Below the pieces are notes generated by a model. It made no database searches and was not told where the DNA came from. It saw only the letters and a program-made list of their open reading frames with translations. A stretch of 64,000 nt of DNA from Podospora comata (taxonomy: Eukaryota; Ascomycota; Sordariomycetes; Sordariales; Podosporaceae), in assembly GCA_017354895.1 (NCBI GenBank), contig CP071493.1, positions 930,001 to 994,000 on the forward strand. Reading direction: 5' to 3'. Positions 34,232-44,439 of this stretch are shown piece after piece. Every line of letters begins with the position of its first letter. Position 1 is the first letter of the stretch. Position numbers and translations under genes: made by a program.

Positions 34232-35931
34232 TTAAATATGCTCCTGCTTTACCAACTCGTCTTCAATCTGCCTTTGCAGCTCCATCTCAATATCAACAGC
34301 CATTGCATCGTTGTCGTCCGGGGCAACCCCGTTTTCTTCTGCATGACCATTCATCCCATTTGGTGTGGTACCATTCGGCTGGGCCTCGGGCTGCCGGCTT
34401 GGCTGGTGTCTAAACACTTTGATGGTGTTGTCCTGCCCACAGCTGACCATTGTCTTGCCGTTGACATCCACCCAGAAGCACACGCCATCGTGCGCCCCGG
34501 TGATCCGTTGGACAATCATCTTGTCCACAACATCCCACATGACAATGTCGCCGTCCTCGCTGGCTGACACTATGAAGGGTTGCGGCTTGTCGTCTTCGTC
34601 TGGCTCGTATCCATCCTCGGCGTAGGTAACAGCGCCAAAACACCCCCCGATAGAGAACCCCTTGTTCTTGTGACCTTGATATGTCTTCTTGACCGTACCA
34701 GATACGTAGTCCCACAGTCGAATCGAGTTGTCGAGGTTGAAGGCTAGAACGAATCTTCCGTTGGGGCTGAAGCAGACGTTGGTGACGGCTGGGTTGTCTT
34801 CGTGGACTAGTGTTCTAAGACATTGCCCAGTTGAAGTGTCCCAGATACGACTGTGGGCGCAAACAACCTTGTGTTAGTGATCGATCAATGAAGGCGGCAG
34901 GCGGTTAGGGATAACACTTGCATCAATCCATCCGTACTGCAGCTCACCACCAACGTCCCGTCGTTACAGAACCCAATCCCGCTCACTGGATCACTGTGCG
35001 CAGGTAAACTCCTCATCAACCGCCCAGCTCTGACGTCCCATAAGAAAACCGCCTCGTCATAGCTCCCGCTTGCCAGAATGTTGCCTTTTGGTGAAAAGGC
35101 CAGACAGTAAACGTAGTTGTGATGGCCCAATAACGGACCGTTACCAGTTCTCCCTCCTCGTATCGTGGACGAGCCTCTGTATTCTTTTCCGGTAGCATCC
35201 GGCGTAGAGTGCGCAGCATGCGCCGGGTTCCCTGTTAACCTGTCCCATAACCTGATAGCTTTGTCGTCGGACCCCGTGGCGATGGTGTTGCTGTCGGGCG
35301 CCCAAGCCAAACAAGAAATACCGGCCATGTGCCCGACGATGGTGTCCAAGCACTCTCCCGTAGCGGCGTCCCATATCTTTACTGTGGCATCGGCCGAGGC
35401 AGAGGCGATCCAACACCCGTCGGGGGAGATGCGTACTTGGGAGATGGCTTTCATGTGCCCCTTGAGGCAGAGGTGAGGTTGGTAGTTTGGTCTGATAGGC
35501 GGTCGGTGGATGGATGGGGGGGTCGGTTGAGCAGACTGTGAACGGGATATGGACTGGGAACGGGATCGGGAGCGTGATTGTGATCTAGAGTATGGTGTTT
35601 GGGAGCGGGATCTCGATCTGGATAAGGATCTTGATCTCGACCGTGAACGAGACCGAGATCTTGACCGTGAGCCATCGTGGGAGGATGTAGGTGATCGGGA
35701 ATTGTATCTTTCTCTGCTTTGGCTGCGCAAGGCCCGCTCGCGACGTATTGAAAGACCTTGGGTCTGTTGGACGAGGCTGCTATCGTGGGGTGGGGTGCTG
35801 TCGCGTGCACCATCAAGGTTGCCAGGCGAGCTGTACCGTGGTGTTGAGTCCATGCTGTCACCGTCTACTCGGCGTCGCTTTGAAGGTGGTTCCGGAAAAG
35901 GGGTCGCCGTGGTAGAGTCGAGCGTTGACAT
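34232..35931 (-). CDS. SWD3: COMPASS/Set1 complex WD40 subunit Swd3 (WDR5-like) with RS-rich N-terminus
   Basis: Exons 34922-35931 and 34232-34850 encode 542 residues. The product is a seven-blade WD40 protein (from about residue 153): blades read KIWDAATGECLDTI, RLWDRLTG, FLWDVRAG, RIWDTSTGQCLRTL, RLWDYVSG and VMWDVVDK. The best family match is Swd3/WDR5, a core subunit of the Set1/COMPASS H3K4 methyltransferase. The phrase TGQCLRTLVHEDNP is typical of fungal Swd3. Residues 87-132 are an RS-repeat segment, preceded by a basic KRRR (18-21). The intron (34851-34921, 71 nt) appears to use a GC donor (AT/GCAAGT) with branch CACTAAC and acceptor CACAG, giving GLIRIWD. A GT donor one or two bases away does not restore the frame. 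The tail is acidic. Other WD40 families are possible but less likely. Confidence 0.88.
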
Positions 35932-36445
35932 TGTTTTGTTTCGGCGAGGAACTGGTTCAAAGGGAGCTCCGACAGCCTGCCTGCCGGAAAAGTTTCCAGG
36001 TCGCGAAGCCGATCGCTGACGGCCGCGTTGAACGTTGCAGTTGACGGGACGTGACAGGGGGCTTTTGCGCTAACATCTTGGCTGGACCTGCTTCTGCACA
36101 GTGCCGCCGGCCATTGGCCAATTCTAGACCGTTGGCCGGGGATTATTTTCAGGCGCGCAAAGACACTGAAAGGACATGGCAGGGAAAACCCAGAGTTGGT
36201 GGATGCCATTGGACGAGATTGGGGACGTTGGGGAGGTGCTTGAAGCTCTTTTCTTTCATCAAACATATCTGCTTCGTATTAAGGGAGTTTTTATACATTG
36301 CGAGGGGTGCATATGTTATGAGATATATCTCATGTGAAGCTTCTTATTTTCTTTGAGCTTCAAACCATCTTTCTGTCAACAACAAACAGACGCGAAGCTG
36401 CCAATCACAATCTCGTACGAAACATATCAACAATCTTGAAGGACC
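35932..36445. promoter_or_regulatory. Divergent promoter: SWD3 / ISC1
   Basis: A 514-bp gap between head-to-head genes. The half near ISC1 is A/T-richer, the half near SWD3 more G/C-rich. No separate gene is visible, and specific sites are not claimed. Confidence 0.45.
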
Positions 36446-38112
36446 ATGGAAGAGTTACCGACAGAGCTCAACATCGTGACGCTCAATTGCTGGGGCCTCA
36501 AATTCATCTCCAAGCTGCGCAATGAACGCTTGGCCGAAATCGGACGTCAACTTGCGATAGCAGACCCTTCACCACACATCGTCTGCTTACAAGAATGCTT
36601 CACTCAGGAGGATTACAAGGCCATCCGACGTGAGACGCGCTTCATTCTCCCCTATGGAAAGTTTTACTTCAGCGGGCCTTTCGGAGGAGGGCTCGCCATT
36701 CTCTCAAAATGGCCGATTGAAGAGAGCACTCTGTTTCGCTACCCACTGAACGGCCGGCCGACGGCTTTCTGGCGTGGAGATTGGTATGTCGGAAAAGGGG
36801 TGGCCTGCGCAAAGATTCGCTATGGGCCGGCGGCGAAGCAGGTGATTGAGGTGTTCTGTACTCACACTCACTCACCATATGAGGCTGGTCAACCCGACGA
36901 TTCATATCTCGCCCAGAGACTCGCGCAGTCATGGGAGATATCAAAACTGCTTCGCGGAGCTGCTGAGCGTGGTCATCTGGTGCTTGGTTGCGGTGACTTC
37001 AACATGATTCCCATGTCACTGGAACATCAACTTGTTACCGCCAACACACCTGTTCGCGATGTCTGGAGGGTTTTGCACCCAGACAGCTCTCTCGGGCCAG
37101 CAGATCACCCGGCCGAAAAGGCTCGCCGCCGCCCAATACCAACTGCAGAGTTCAACATTGAGGAAAATGGCGCCGCTTCAGACGGTCCATATTGCACATG
37201 GCGGTGGACCAAAGAACAGCAGAAGCTCCTCGGCCCAGGAAAACCCCCAGTCACCGTCCCCCCTGACACTATCGGTATGCCCCTTCATTACTCAACTCGA
37301 CGTGATCAACCCACTAACAACCCCCAGACCGCCGCGGCAAACGCCTCGACTACATCTTCGCCGGCTCAGGCGACATCGCCTCCCTCAACGGCGGCTGGGT
37401 CGTCAAGGCCGCCCGCGTAGGCATGATGATGCGCCACCCAGAACTAGGCTGCTCCCTCAGCGACCACTTTGCTGTCGAAGCCACCCTCGCCTTCCACCCT
37501 CTGTCCTCCTCCTCGGCACAGTCCAGCAATAAAGCACCGCCAAACGGCAACAAGCCCGCCCCCGCGGACGAGTCCCTCATCCTCAAAGCGCCCCCCAAAA
37601 TCCGCCAACCTGGCCAAGACGACGCCAGCACCATCCCCGACACCGACGACAAGTACGTCCAAGACGGAACCTACCTCCAGTCTCCCACCCCTTCGTCCAT
37701 CAGGGACAATTCTTCATTTGACGCCCAGCTTTTGTCCTTCCTGACCGCCGATCACCTCCAGCTGCCAACCTCGGCGTATGATTTTATTTTGCAGGAGATC
37801 CACAAGTATAGACTCCGGGAGGAGAAGCAGAAGAAGTGGAGGGGGTGGCACTTTTTTGGGTCGTTGGCTGTGTTGGTCGGCTGTTTGGTTGGGGTGTGGT
37901 GGTCACCGGCGAACTATGTCGCTTTTGTGCTGGTGCTGGTGAGCAGCTTGAGCCTTGTCGCGGGAACGGTGGATGGGTTGATGAGTTTGTTGTTTTTCAG
38001 GAGCGAGCTGGGGGCGTTGAGGGAGTTTGAGTGGGAGGTTGTGAATGCTAAACTGAGTGCTGGGGGTGGGGTGCCGACTGCGGATGGGGAGGGGGAGGAG
38101 AGAGGGTGGTGA
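36446..38112 (+). CDS. ISC1: Inositol phosphosphingolipid phospholipase C (neutral sphingomyelinase family)
   Basis: Exons 36446-37274 and 37328-38112 encode 537 residues. The 53-nt intron has a GTATGC donor, CACTAACAA branch site and CCCAG acceptor; the split codon is G+AC (Asp277). The enzyme is an Isc1/SMPD2-type DNase I-fold phospholipase C that cleaves inositol phosphoceramides to ceramide. Catalytic signatures are LNCWG (13-17), Glu50 (LQECF), His140 in CTHTHSPY, GDFN (183-186) and SDHF (321-324). Two hydrophobic segments close to residues 450-505 (FFGSLAVLVGCLVGVWW and YVAFVLVLVSSLSLVAG) match the C-terminal membrane anchors of Isc1. Yeast Isc1 acts at the ER and mitochondria. The family has a P-loop-like motif before the anchors that I could not identify with confidence. 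The region between catalytic domain and anchors is Pro/Ser-rich and fungal-specific. Confidence 0.93.
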
Positions 38113-38495
38113 TGTTGGTGTAGGAAAAGGAGAAGAAAGTTGGGTGGGATGATAATTAATTCATAATAATGGAAGAGGTGGGGGTGATGAGACGGATGAT
38201 GTGCATGAGGTGTTTATATACCCGGGGAGCTATCTAGTCACGAGTAATATAATTTTCTATCCCCATTTCCATACCTTGACAGCTATCAACATGGTCATCT
38301 TACTTTAGGGATTACGTTACTGCTCATCAACACGCTACCCATCTAACCCGATGGCCCAAAGGAGAGGTACCTAAACGCACAAACGGGAACCGGAAAACTA
38401 ATCTTTCATGGCAAATGAACCATTTATATAACCCCCTTTCCCTCTATAACAAATGACACACACTTAAAAAGAAATATACAACCCATATCCCCACC
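38113..38495. other. Convergent 3' intergenic region (ISC1 / histidine acid phosphatase)
   Basis: A 383-bp tail-to-tail gap with A/T-rich blocks (38146-38170, 38238-38260) consistent with two polyadenylation regions. No gene is seen. Confidence 0.55.
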
Positions 38496-40457
38496 CTAAA
38501 CAGGCACCCCATCCACCACCCTCCCATACTCCCAATTCTCCCCGCTCAACTCCCCATGGCAAGCCTCCTCGTATCTCGCCATCTTCGCCATCCTCTCCTG
38601 CGCCTTCAAAAATGCCCCCAACTCACACCACCCATCCCTCCTCGCCCCATCGCACTCCTCCAAGCTCCACCCCAAATGCACCGTCCTTTGGTTTAGCACA
38701 AAATGGACATACTCCATCTCTTTCCCTGTCTCATCCACCTCCCGATTCGCCAGAACCGGTTTTGGAGTTTTGATAATCTCGATGTCGAGCCTGGCACCAA
38801 ACGGCGTCATGTCCGACACGGTAAAGTTATGCTGACCTGGGTATTTGAGCGGGTCGAGTGTGGCCCCGAACTGCGTCAGGCCAAAGGCAGCCAGGATGCT
38901 GATGATGTTGGTGTCGTGGGAAAAGTCAAAGTAGAGAGACTGGTTCAGGGGAAATGTGCCGGTGTTGTTGTCGAGGGTGACGTTGATCTGGGAGCCTGAG
39001 TACCCTAGGGTGCGGTTCTGGAGGCGGGCAACGACTTCTTGCTGGTAGCCAAGGCCGATCGCTCTCTGTTACACATCATTAGTAAAGATCAAGAGAGGGT
39101 AGCGTGTCATGAAGACCTACTCCAACTGGCGATCCAAATCCATCGTTTCCGTAAAAGTTGAGATCGATCGAGTACCCGAAATGAAGCCACTCTTCATATG
39201 TAAACAACTCGCAGAACTTGCTGAAGCCGTATGCCACCTATCTTCATGTCAGCCGTACACATCCTCATCACCAAGTCAAATACTCACAGTCTCATATGGA
39301 CACATTGTCTGCGCAGCGTATGTATCCTCAACCGTCCACTCGTACCCTTCAACCAACTTCGCCAGCCTCTCCGTTGCTATTTCTCGTCAGAAAACTCCCT
39401 TCACCCATCCCTTTTGCTTCAAACTCACCATTCTGCAAGTAAACCCCAATCCACTTCTCCTGCGCCTTGGACCCCCCATTCACCTTGTTCCCATTCGGGC
39501 AGTTCAAATACCCAGCCAGACTATTATTGTACCCAGCATCCTCAATGATAACCTCAATCGTCGCATTACTCGTCCACCCCAACCCAAAGAACCCCGCCAT
39601 AAAATTCTCGGCCGACTTCAACATCCTGTCCTGCGTCGTCGTCCGCACAATAATCTTGCTGTTAGGATTATACAGCTTCCCATACATGTACGCATGCAAA
39701 ACCCCCGAATCATACAACTCCTGCCTCCCCTTCGGCACCAGTATCTCCTGCCCCAACTCATACCTCCACTCATTCAAAAACCCTAGATCACCACTCGTCT
39801 TGAACCCCCCCTTCTTCTTCGCCTCCCCGATCCTCCTCCCCAACCCATCAACATTACTCCCAACAGTCGGGTACCGACTCCCATGCCTAGACACCATCTG
39901 AACCTGCACAATCTCCGCCCCCTCCGGCAAAGGCCACTCCTCGACCCCAAACCCCTTAGCCGGTCTATACGGCGTCAAAAACCCCATCTCCCCAAAGATA
40001 CTCCCCCCCTTCTCACTCCCATCCCCACCCCGCACCGGCACCTGCGTCTGCAACGGCTCGTTCGGAACCCACGTCTTCCCATCTTCCACGCCCCACTCCC
40101 TCGTCTGGGCCAAAAAACCCGGCTTGCCAGTAGCAGTTGGCCCAGCCCATTTCCCGTCCTCAGTATTAAAGAACTGAGGCACAGTACTAGTCGGTTCGCA
40201 CCCCCCACCACCAGCCCCAGGAACAATAAACTTACCGTTTGGTTTCGTGGCTGATGGGGAGGGCGAAGGCGAGGAGTGATACCCAAACAGGGAGCCATCC
40301 CCCGTAAACAACGCCACCAGCAGCACCAACGGCAACGACACCAGAAACGACAGCGAGAAGGTGACTACATCCCTCCTGTAGATCCTGAACGCGCGGGGGT
40401 CAAAGTTTCGGGGTGTGGGAGGGAGTGGTTTGCCAGCTAGATCGTCCATTGCGTAGA

Positions 40458-40494
<37 letters not shown>

Positions 40495-40551
40495 GCTGTC
40501 GTGGTCGGTGGTCGACACAGGGGCGTACCCCGATGTGGCCGGGTTGCGCAT
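38496..40551 (-). CDS. Membrane-anchored histidine acid phosphatase (phytase/MINPP-like)
   Basis: Exons 39429-40551, 39288-39376, 39121-39237 and 38496-39065 encode 632 residues; all phases match. Introns are 52, 50 and 55 nt, with donors GTGAGT, GTGAGT and GTAGGT. Branch-2 histidine phosphatase hallmarks are present: RHGSRYP (catalytic His223) and HD (His493, Asp494) in DFSHDTN. Fungal relatives hydrolyse phytate or other inositol polyphosphates, or act as broad acid phosphatases. Substrate cannot be fixed here. The N-terminus has no cleavable signal but a 12-Asn run (from an AAC repeat), then a single hydrophobic segment (TFSLSFLVSLPLVLLVALF) at about residues 64-83. This indicates a type II membrane protein with the catalytic domain outside or luminal. 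Several N-x-T/S sequons lie in the luminal part. The frame is open to 40569 but starts there with TTG, so the ATG at 40551 is used. Confidence 0.9.
40460..40495. repeat. (TTG)12 microsatellite coding for poly-Asn
   Basis: Twelve perfect trinucleotides on the plus strand; on the coding minus strand they read as AAC codons for the 12-Asn run in the cytosolic tail of the histidine acid phosphatase. Such tracts vary in length among isolates. Confidence 0.95.
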
Positions 40552-41507
40552 TTTTGTAACAACAATCAAAACACACAGGCGCGGGCGGGCGGGCGGGCGG
40601 GTGTTCTTTGACGTGTCACAAAGGAATGAATGTCCCCCTGTGCCCTCGAACGGAAGGGAAAATGAAAAAAAATGAAAAAAATTCGTACTTCCGTAACGAA
40701 TGAAGAAAAGGGGGTCGAGAATGTCGATGAGTGATTGATAATGCCAAGCCCCTCAAAAGTCGGTGGGTATGGACCCTCAAACAAATGTCAAACTCGTCAT
40801 CAACTTGTCCTCTCATCTCATCATCCCAACTTGTCCTTTTCCCAGTGTCGAATATGAGCAATGAATGATGAAACAAAAAAACGGGAAAAAGGAAGCAACG
40901 ACCGACCGACAAACCCAAGTCGCAATTTCACATGTTGAATAGAATGCACAGACCATCCAACATATAACGGGCAACCGCGACTTACACACACCCTGGCAAC
41001 TCCTTCCCTTTTGGATCTCATCTCAAATCACACATACACACACACCTACACAGGTCAAGTTTGACAAGAACGGCAAGTGCGACTGTTGCAGAAACTGCAT
41101 GTGGCACACTCTTTCATTATGAACGGTTTGTTGCAACAATTTCACAGCCTCTACAAGTAAAGCAAACGCTCCCACGTGAGCTCACCCCTGAATTAAACCC
41201 TCATCCCCTAGATCCAGTCAACTCACTGTCATCCATCTAGTGACCATCATCTTCCGACTCTCCTAACGAGGCAGACAGTCTCACAACCCAAAAATCCAAC
41301 CTCTTGAAATGGCCTGACGAACACATCATTTATGATACACACATAAAATGCCAAACAGTAAAAAATCTCAATCTCATATCTCATAAATGACGGGTATCAA
41401 AAAAAAAAAAAAAAAACACCTCTTTGTGTCCCCCTCCCCCCCTCCCAGTATGTACGCAACGCTTTTAACCCCCCCATCTTCCTCTTCTACCTCCTCCCCC
41501 CCTAACC
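40552..41507. other. Tandem intergenic region with G-tract cluster and A-run
   Basis: A 956-bp gap between two minus-strand genes: CRT10 3' UTR on the right and the phosphatase promoter and leader on the left. It contains a five-tract G cluster at 40583-40601, a CA-rich stretch at 41028-41050 and a 19-base A run at 41399-41417. No gene is supported. Confidence 0.55.
40583..40601 (+). promoter_or_regulatory. Five consecutive GGG tracts (G-quadruplex-type)
   Basis: GGG repeated five times with single C loops, 32-50 bp upstream of the phosphatase ATG. The plus strand fits a parallel G-quadruplex; the transcript strand carries the C-rich complement. Structural potential is read from sequence only. 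Whether it lies within the 5' leader depends on the unknown transcription start. Confidence 0.55.
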
Positions 41508-43918
41508 CTAAAAAATCATCAACTCCTCCTTCGGATCCCCCCTCATCAAATCATACATCAAAATCGTGTGATCCGCATAATGCAAAATCAACCGGTACAC
41601 CACCGGCCCCCTCCTCACCATCCCAGCCGGGCACAGCTCAAGCTGCCCCTTCAACCTCGGACCCGGCACCGGCTCAGGCGAAATCGCAATCCCCACCAGC
41701 CCGCACGACGGCCTGACCTTCTTCTTCTCCTCCGCCTTGCGAGGGAGCACGCAATCAACCCTGAACCCCCTCCGCAGCGGCACCCCATCCACCACCTTGC
41801 CCGACTTCGTCAGCGTCACGAGCGCGACCCTTCCCACCTCAGACCCAAGCACCACCAGGAACAACTCTGGCACATGGAGCATCATGTGAATGCGCTCCGA
41901 GCGTATCTGGCTGAAATCATATACTGGCTGGCCCAGCCCCGGCGCCAGAAACGTCAAAACGTGCCTGAACACCGGCCGCGCCAATGTCCTGTCAAAGGGA
42001 ACAAGTTCGAGATCCGCCGCCGAGGTGCGCAGCAGAGAATAGTTCTTTGGAAGCGCCCCGAAATCGTCCACCCGTGCCAGTTCCGCCCTCTTTTGCCTGT
42101 CGTTGCAAATCCTGGACACCGATTGGTGTGTCAGCGGTGGTTTCCCCGGGTCCGGAGTCTCTCCCGACATCGGGACGATTTCTCGGCGTAGCTGAACCTC
42201 GTCGAATAAATCTTTGATTGCCGAGGACCTCGAGTTCACCGACCTGTTAAGTGCCCCCCAACGCGTGGTCGACGCCGCATTGCCCATAGGAGGGTTGAGT
42301 GCCATGCTCGGAATGAGGCTGTCGTCGTCATCCGAATCCGAGTCCCCGCTCACGCTTTCCCATTCACTCGACAAAGATGAGCTGCCCTCTTCAGAAGGAG
42401 CTGGACAACCGCCAGCAGCTAGATTATGCAGCTTTTCGTAAACGGTAGAGTTGGCGTAAGGCCTGTTTCTGATCATGTCGCCCACATTGACGGCAAGGTC
42501 CTTGACATAGTATAGCCCACACGTGATGTCCAGGACATTGGCTTTGGGCTGGAGAATCTCCTTTGCAGTCACTCCCAATGTTTCGCGGGCACTTTTTGTC
42601 GGTTTGAAGGCACTGCCAGGAAGAACCATGACACACCATCCCCGAAGGTACCTGGGTGCTTCCGAGGTGGCTGGTATGACAACTGGCCCGGTTCCAATTT
42701 TCCAAATGTCAAGTAGCCACACCACCCCCCAAATGTCAATAGCGGCTATCTTGTCCGCGTTGCCATGCTCGTCGTCAAGAAAAGACACGCTGGGTATGTT
42801 GTGGCCACTGATGCCAAGCGGCAAAGTAATCTTCCACGTCCTCGTCCTCGATTGGAAATGCTTCTGAAGCTGCAAGGCGGTTTGTCCCGTCCACAACTCG
42901 GGCGACTCGTCGAGCTCATAAGCGTCATCCTCCTGGTTCTGGCGAGGGAGAGCAAACGCAAACACAGTGACCTCGTGTCTGTTGGATCCAACCGCAATCA
43001 GGCGAGACTGCTGATGAATAGCTAGACCCCACGCCGAAAGGGTAACGTTCTCGTGAAAGAACATCCTGAGTTTTGGGGTAGATCGAGAAAAAGGCCCAGC
43101 CCCGTCCTGCTTGGGGTACGTCTTGATCCAGTGCACCAACGCGTGTGTATAGTAGGCTCCAATGTCGCCGTCGTCGCACGCAAACAGGACGATCTCCAGG
43201 TTCCCCAGATTCCCTACAATCATGTTATTGATTTGGTGAGAAAACCTCCTGTCGAGCTCTCCGGGATACAAAGCCGCGAGCTTTGTGGTGGCCGGGTGAA
43301 GAATCAGACATGGCGGCGGTAGAATTCGTGGTGCTCGCTGCGGCTGATACACGTATATCTTGTCTTGATAGGCTGCAAAGTAGAGGTTGTATCGCTGTGA
43401 CAGGGCCGTCAAATTACACCGCCCGCTAGAGCAGTGAGGAAACGAAGGCGTATTTGACGTTGTTCCTGCCTCATTTGCGTCCGCCAGCCCCAGCCCCAAG
43501 GCCTGGACCGGGCCCATCATGCTCATCAACTCGTTCGCAGACATCCCGATCAACGAAGGCAACCAACCGGTGCCGGCGGGATTGGTATTATCCGACTCGT
43601 ATTCGTCCTCGTCATCGGGGTAATCATCGTCCGCGCTGTCTGCGTCGTCTTCGTCGAAATCGAAATCGTCCCCGACAGCCGCCGTGTTGAGCATGTCCAC
43701 ATGGGCCGTGAAACTCTCACGGATACCAGGTCCAAACTAAATGCCCATCAGCAAATATATTCGAGCTAGTGATCAATCCGAGCTTCGAGGCTCACCCTGT
43801 TCTCCGGAGTCTGGACATGGCACACCGGGTGGACGTAGACTTCCTCGTACCCCGCCTCTGTTGGTTGCTCGGTTCCTTCGGCGGCGTTCATCATGTCCTT
43901 GGAAGAAGATGAGAACAT
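41508..43918 (-). CDS. CRT10: CRT10-family protein (WD40-like regulator)
   Basis: Exons 43796-43918 and 41508-43736 encode 783 residues. The 59-nt intron (GTGAGC donor, ATTTAG acceptor) is in phase 0 and restores the N-terminal 55 residues MFSSSSKDMMNAAEGTEQ to the start; the long exon alone would begin at GTG. A very acidic segment (residues about 64-85) is followed by beta-rich, WD40-like sequence with GNLGNLEIVLFACDDGDIGAYYTH, IAAIDIWGVVWLLDIW and ELFLVVLGSEVGRVALVTL. These fit the CRT10 family. Yeast Crt10 acts in transcriptional control of ribonucleotide reductase genes, and its biochemistry is poorly known. The gene name rests on family recognition by eye. Internal Ser-rich and acidic blocks (around 470-500) are probably loops. 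Confidence 0.75.
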
Positions 43919-44439
43919 CGGGGTTGGTGCGTGGACATAGCTGAAGGAGACTCCAATACGGTCAGAGAGAGAAAAGTCAGAAAGCTCAAAAACTGTGGTA
44001 AGCGCAATAGGTATGTTTGATCATTGCAGGAGCTCTGGATCGGCGGCTCGCAGGCGGGAGGGGGAGCGTGGGAGGTCAGTGCCAGTCACGCTATCGATAA
44101 GCGTTGCAGCTAGGGAGCTACTAACTAGAGATACGTCACTGCGGGCCACCCATCCATACCTTGATGGACACAAACGCACACTGTGATGCTCTACACCCTC
44201 AAACAGAGACACAAGCAGTTTGATAAAAATCCCATCACATAAGCATCCATAGCGCGCCTCTATGTAACCAATCTAACGATGCCAATGGTATCAACCACAT
44301 CTCCAGAAACTCAAAGCAAACACCCCATGCCAAGTCAAATCCGCTTCAACGCCAATACACATATACAAAGCGCTTACAACCAATTTTATACCTTCCCCCC
44401 AACTCCTAACCCAATGCTTATGTAGGAATTCCAACTTCT
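43919..44439. other. Intergenic region between CRT10 and GH5
   Basis: These 521 bp, between two minus-strand genes, carry the CRT10 promoter and the GH5 3' UTR. The GH5-proximal part is A/C-rich. No gene is supported. Confidence 0.5.
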
